NCBI RefSeq assembly: GCF_023509035.1
Contig: NZ_CP075583.1
Location: 5,332,001-5,396,000, forward strand
DNA length: 64,000 bases
Direction: 5' to 3'
From: Janthinobacterium lividum
GTDB lineage: Bacteria > Pseudomonadota > Gammaproteobacteria > Burkholderiales > Burkholderiaceae_D
The notes under the pieces were generated by a model. That model was given only the letters and a program-made list of their open reading frames with translations, ran no database searches and was not told the DNA's origin. Numbering within the stretch: position 1 is the stretch's first letter; each line of letters begins with the position of its first letter. Below, one piece after another: positions 60,595 through 64,000 of this stretch. The translations under genes and the position numbers were made by a program.

Positions 60595-61422
60595 TTAAAA
60601 TTGCTGGACGCTCGTATCCATGCCCTTGATGACGGTGATGCTGTCGCGCGCAGGAGCGCGTGCCGGGGCCGCCTGGCGCCGCGCCGCGCGCACCGGCGTG
60701 GCCGCCGGCGCCTTCAGTTCCAGCAACGACTCCTTGGTGGCGCCGCCCGTGTTGACGGGCGCAGGGTCGACCTGGTTGCGCAGCACCAGCGACAGGCTGC
60801 CCACGCTGCGCGCCAGGTCCAGCTTTTCCACCTGCTCCGGCGTCAGCTCCAGGGTCACGGCATTGACCACCTTGGGCTTGTTGTCGTCGCGACCGGACTC
60901 CTGCGCCACGGCCAGCACCAGAATGCGTTCCAGCACGATCTTGGAAATGGCCAGTGGCCCGCCGCCCGCCGGCCTGGCGCGGTCATCCTGCGTATGGACG
61001 AGAATGTCGACGAAATTGCCCGGCAGGGCGAAGCCGGCCACACCCACCACGTCATTGACGCGCACGGTCATGGCGCGCTTGCCGGCAGCCACGATGGCCG
61101 ACAGGCCGCCGGTGGCGCCGGGCGGCGCGAGCTTGCTTTCCAGGACAGGCTCGCCCCTGCTAACGGCGGTGCGCGTGATGCGCCCGTCGAGCGCGCCGGT
61201 CTCGCCAAACGCGCCCGGCGGCATGGCACCCGCCGGCCAGTCCATGCCGCGCAGCATGGCCGGCGTCACCTTCGCGCCCACACCGATATCGACCAGCGCA
61301 ACCATCACCGTCTGGCTGGCCGGCGCACCTTGTCCTGACATCCAGCGCGCCGCCGCCAGCACGGCGCCCCCCGCCATCAGCAACGCCAGCAGCAGCACGA
61401 TCGCAACGCGGCTATTTCTCAT
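60595..61422 (-). CDS. cpaB: Flp pilus assembly protein CpaB/RcpC
   Basis: A 275-residue protein with an N-terminal helix (VAIVLLLALLMAGGAVLAA), an SAF/beta-clip domain (VALVDIGVGAKVTPAMLRGMDWP) and the RcpC core (MTVRVNDVVGVAGFALPGNFVDILV, LTPEQVEKLDLARSVGSLSLVLR). It is thought to stabilise the secretin in the periplasm. Gap to cpaC 31 bp. Confidence 0.93.
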   Translation of the reverse strand: MRNSRVAIVLLLALLMAGGAVLAAARWMSGQGAPASQTVMVALVDIGVGAKVTPAMLRGMDWPAGAMPPGAFGETGALDGRITRTAVSRGEPVLESKLAPPGATGGLSAIVAAGKRAMTVRVNDVVGVAGFALPGNFVDILVHTQDDRARPAGGGPLAISKIVLERILVLAVAQESGRDDNKPKVVNAVTLELTPEQVEKLDLARSVGSLSLVLRNQVDPAPVNTGGATKESLLELKAPAATPVRAARRQAAPARAPARDSITVIKGMDTSVQQF

Positions 61423-61464
61423 GATTTTTCCTCTTGGTAAAACACGGGTTTCCGGACGGGCACA

Positions 61465-62025
61465 TCATGCATACCCGCCGGCCGCCAGGGCCAGCCAGAT
61501 GGCGGTGCCGGCGGCAATGGCGATCGCGTACGGCAAGTTGCCGCCCGGCGTGACGGGCGCATTGACCCGCGGCACTTCGCCTGCCGCGGCGCGCAGCCAG
61601 CCTTGCAACAGCAATTGCCGGGCATTCGCCATGGCCTGGCGCAGCGTGCCCTGGCACAGGGCGACGGCCAGCGCCAGCACGCCGCCCGCGAGCAGGCTGC
61701 ACAGTACGGCAAACACGGCGGGGCGCGGACCAAGAAAAGCCCCCACCATCGCCATCAGCTTGACGTCGCCCGCGCCCAGCGCCTTCATCGCATACATGGG
61801 CAGCAGCAAGCCCAGGCCGACGGCCAGGCCGCCCAGCGCCAGCCACGGCCCGGCAGGCGTCATCCCGGGCAACGCCAGGCTGTTGAGCAGCACGCCAAGC
61901 AAGGCGCCGGAAAACACCAGCCGGTTGGGAATGCGCCGGCGGCGCACGTCATGCCAGACAGCCGCGGCAAGCAGCCCCCACAAGACTATGGCGGGGCTGA
62001 ACGTCCAGAAAGAATGAGGGTCCAT
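61465..62025 (-). CDS. cpaA: Prepilin peptidase TadV/CpaA
   Basis: A 186-residue A24-type aspartic peptidase with six membrane helices. The two catalytic aspartates lie in WHDVRRRRIPNRL and in GAGDVKLM. It lacks the N-methyltransferase half, as normal for TadV. It cleaves the Flp prepilin and pseudopilins. CAGGT is spaced correctly for ATG 62025; an upstream in-frame start is unlikely. Confidence 0.92.
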   Translation of the reverse strand: MDPHSFWTFSPAIVLWGLLAAAVWHDVRRRRIPNRLVFSGALLGVLLNSLALPGMTPAGPWLALGGLAVGLGLLLPMYAMKALGAGDVKLMAMVGAFLGPRPAVFAVLCSLLAGGVLALAVALCQGTLRQAMANARQLLLQGWLRAAAGEVPRVNAPVTPGGNLPYAIAIAAGTAIWLALAAGGYA

Positions 62026-62141
62026 CGTGTACCTGATGCAAGCCGACCGCATGACAGCATGCGCATCGTTGGGCGGAAGGTCGACAGGCCGGTCCGCATG
62101 GGTAGCCGGCCTGTCGGGGTGCAGCGCGGTGGGCAGGCGCC

Positions 62142-62315
62142 TTAAATCGCCGCGCCCGTCAGCTTGGTGCCGATCGCCTTGAAGGCGCCATCGAGGCCGG
62201 TGGTGAAATAGCCGACGGCCGTTACCAGCGCCGCAGCCACCAGCGCAGCGATCAACGCATATTCGATGGCAGTCACACCATCTTCTTCGGCGATAAAGTT
62301 TTTAATGAAATTCAT
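62142..62315 (-). CDS. flp: Flp-type major pilin
   Basis: A 57-residue prepilin. MNFIKNFIAEEDG is the leader; TadV would cut after Gly13, giving VTAIEYALIAAL with the invariant Glu5-Tyr6 pair and a hydrophobic stalk. The tail GLDGAFKAIGTKLTGAA is the normal Flp end. AAAGGGAA stands just before the ATG. First gene of the tad transcript, 116 bp before cpaA. Confidence 0.93.
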   Translation of the reverse strand: MNFIKNFIAEEDGVTAIEYALIAALVAAALVTAVGYFTTGLDGAFKAIGTKLTGAAI

Positions 62316-62371
62316 ATTATTCCCTTTCAGGTCAAGTTTTAAACATGATAAAAACTAAAAATACAGTCTGA

Positions 62372-62400
62372 AAATAAAAACATTCTCTCTGTTTTTATTT
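62372..62400. repeat. Perfect 10-bp AT-rich inverted repeat in the flp leader
   Basis: AAATAAAAAC and GTTTTTATTT around a 9-nt loop, 57-85 bp upstream of the flp start, within a 204-bp AT-rich gap. It may be an operator for the adjacent LuxR-type regulator or an mRNA leader stem. Confidence 0.6.
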
Positions 62401-62519
62401 GCCAATTTCTGATGCGTGTATTTTATATAAACAAACATTAAATCGAATCAGAGAAAAGTCATTTTATGCGCAGTACAAACCATCTTAATTTTTTGTTCAT
62501 AAACAGGACATATGTACTG

Positions 62520-63209
62520 TCATTCCGCAGGCATGGGCTCGGCCAGCCGGTTGCGGGTGGCGTACACATATAATTCCAGGCGGTTGGTGACATCGAGCTT
62601 GCTGTAGATCGATGTCAGATGATTACGCAAGGTTTGCTCCGAGATAAAAGCACGCTGGGCTATCGCGCGGTTCAGCGCGCCATTTCCTTCCACCATCATG
62701 GCAACGATCTTGCGCTCCTTCAGCGTCAGCCTGGCGATCCGCTGCTCTTCCGGATCGGGCGCCGCTTCCGGCTTGTTCAGCACTCCCAGCATGCTGTCGA
62801 GCAGTGCCGGATCCAGGCACAATTCGCCTTGATGCAGGCGGGCGATGGCGTCGACCATTTGCTTGACCGGCGTTTCCTTACCCATCACCGCGCGCGCGCC
62901 ACTGCGCACGGCGCGCCCGCATGCGGCCTGGTCCTGCGTGCCGCTGAACAGCAATGCCCGCGACACGCCATTGCCGAGCAACTGCGGCAGATAATCGATG
63001 GCGCAGGCGCCGCCGCAGCCAAGATCGGCGTCGAGCACGATGACGTCGGGACACAGTGTCCGGGCCAGCAGCAGCGCGCCGTCGATCTCGGTGGAGCTGG
63101 CCACCACCTGCATCGCCGGCTGGGCGCCGGCGAGCAACTGCTCCAGGCCCCACAGCCAGGTCTTGTGGTCCGACACCAGCATGACGCGTATGACATTTTT
63201 TGTTGACAT
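62520..63209 (-). CDS. LuxR/NarL-type response regulator of the Tad locus
   Basis: A 229-residue regulator. Receiver with phospho-Asp in VIVLDADLG, Lys in VMGKE and a Ser in LLFSGTQ; LuxR HTH with LTLKERKIVAMMVEGNGALNRAIAQRAFISEQTLRNHLTSIYSKL. No kinase gene is in the flanking sequence. GAGGT sits before the ATG. Its position 204 bp before flp, same strand, suggests control of pilus genes. Confidence 0.9.
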   Translation of the reverse strand: MSTKNVIRVMLVSDHKTWLWGLEQLLAGAQPAMQVVASSTEIDGALLLARTLCPDVIVLDADLGCGGACAIDYLPQLLGNGVSRALLFSGTQDQAACGRAVRSGARAVMGKETPVKQMVDAIARLHQGELCLDPALLDSMLGVLNKPEAAPDPEEQRIARLTLKERKIVAMMVEGNGALNRAIAQRAFISEQTLRNHLTSIYSKLDVTNRLELYVYATRNRLAEPMPAE

Positions 63210-63770
63210 GCTTTACCTCTTTACTTGAAGCCCACTCCCATCGGGGGAATGTTGTTGATCCGAATCGGGTTGCCTGCCTCGTCCGCGCGCGCCATGTGCT
63301 GTCGCGCGCAGGGGAAAGAAGTCATGGGGGCACAAAGGAAGAGGCCTTGGGCCGGCACGCGCAAACGCGGTGCGTGACCCAGGCCAGCGGTCGTCGCATG
63401 CCGGGCGTGTGCCGATGGATGGGCAGCGCGGCCAGGGCGGACGTGCCGCGGGCGGGCCATCGCTGCTGCCACCGCTGCTGTTGCTTACATTGCAGCATTT
63501 TTGTTGCATCACCTTGCAAAACAAGTCCTTGCCTGCACGCAGGACAATCCTGACACCAGGCCTGTTTTCATACCCGCGCATATTACCCCTGGCCCTGTAG
63601 GGACGGGGCCGGCACACTTGAAATAAGGCAGTTAATTACGATTATCTTGACCTGTAATAATTTAAATGGCGGCCACACCCTTGAAAATCGATATAGAATA
63701 ATCGCCAGTCAAATGGCGCAACGCCATCCGCCCGACATTCGTCATCGCGGAACTTAACCGGATTATTCCC
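63210..63770. other. 561-bp divergent region before the TadE-like gene
   Basis: No gene supported. The left 400 bp are GC-rich without ribosome-binding sites; the right 150 bp turn AT-rich (around 63630-63700) and should hold the promoter of the TadE-like gene. A TTGACC at about 63650 has no good -10 partner. Confidence 0.45.
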
Positions 63771-64000
63771 ATGCGTTTAAAACAGGCCGATTCCCGCATA
63801 TTCCGCAAGCAAGGCGGACAGGGTGGCAGCACCCTGCTTGAATTGGCCCTGATAACTCCGGTCTTTCTCCTGCTGATAATCGGCATCATCGAATTGAGCC
63901 TGGCCTATTTTTCCAATATGACCATGCAGCACGCGGTACGCGAAGGCGCCCGCTATGCCGTCACGGGGGCCAAAGACCTCGATCCCGACAGCGCCAACCA
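63771..64000 (+). CDS. TadE-like pseudopilin (3' partial)
   Basis: Runs off the window after 76 codons. MRLKQADSRIFRKQGGQGG is a basic leader and STLLELALITPVFLLLIIGIIE is the hydrophobic helix with Glu five residues after the Gly-Ser cleavage point, the class of TadE/TadG pseudopilins processed by TadV. Then SMTMQHAVREGARYAV-type TadE sequence begins (NMTMQHAVREGARYAVTGA). It is divergent from the other tad genes. Confidence 0.85.
   Translation, partial: MRLKQADSRIFRKQGGQGGSTLLELALITPVFLLLIIGIIELSLAYFSNMTMQHAVREGARYAVTGAKDLDPDSAN

Overview
The window looks like chromosomal DNA of a betaproteobacterium of the order Burkholderiales, most likely Oxalobacteraceae close to Janthinobacterium. The basis is high GC with strong third-position G/C bias, the ftsK-lolA-rarA/trxB, nadE-glnB and hemC-hemD-hemX-hemY blocks, an Ala/Pro-rich RpoD extension, polyhydroxyalkanoate (PHA) granule proteins and a PEP-CTERM protein. 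This assignment rests on family recognition, not on a database search. No rRNA, tRNA, IS element, prophage or CRISPR array was seen.

Layout. 1-11.5 kb is housekeeping: an epimerase tail, rarA, lolA and ftsK facing trxB, an Smr protein, a TRIC-like channel, glnB-nadE, a FemAB/GNAT-like protein and ppa. 12.2-14.6 kb is a membrane PQQ glucose dehydrogenase (gcd). 14.7-22 kb holds the haem genes hemCDXY facing ppc. 22-28 kb has an orphan PAS histidine kinase, a HAF-repeat exported protein and rpoD. 28-34 kb has a ProQ/FinO protein, an RNase D-like exonuclease, an SMI1/KNR4 protein, and a MocR regulator facing two cytochrome c genes. 34-43 kb is a mixed block: an RlmI-like protein without methyltransferase domain, a DUF2807 exported protein, yaeQ, purU, two phasins, a KGG stress protein, a YgjP-type protein, the PEP-CTERM protein, a LOG enzyme and a PhaD-like TetR regulator. 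43-46.7 kb encodes a very large c-di-GMP protein that is probably one gene split by a sequence error. 47-53 kb has a lipase/GMC oxidoreductase/Tat-protein operon, an MFS exporter, a LysR regulator and trmJ, then suhB. 54.2-64 kb is a Tad (Flp) pilus locus, tadC back to flp on the minus strand, with a LuxR-type regulator and a divergent TadE-like gene running off the right end.

Functional themes: periplasmic sugar/alcohol oxidation feeding electrons to cytochromes (gcd, GMC plus Tat subunit, triheme and diheme cytochromes), PHA storage, redox control (trxB, two FNR-type boxes), c-di-GMP signalling and surface attachment by Tad pili.

A striking property of the sequence itself is the number of single-base indels. 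At least eight genes are interrupted at points where one base restores a textbook protein: gcd (two compensating shifts), rpoD, the RNase D-like gene, both cytochromes, yaeQ, the MFS gene and the REC/GGDEF-EAL gene. Most lie in short homopolymers and one is in the essential rpoD, so these are more likely assembly errors than real mutations. The annotation treats these genes as intact but flags each site.
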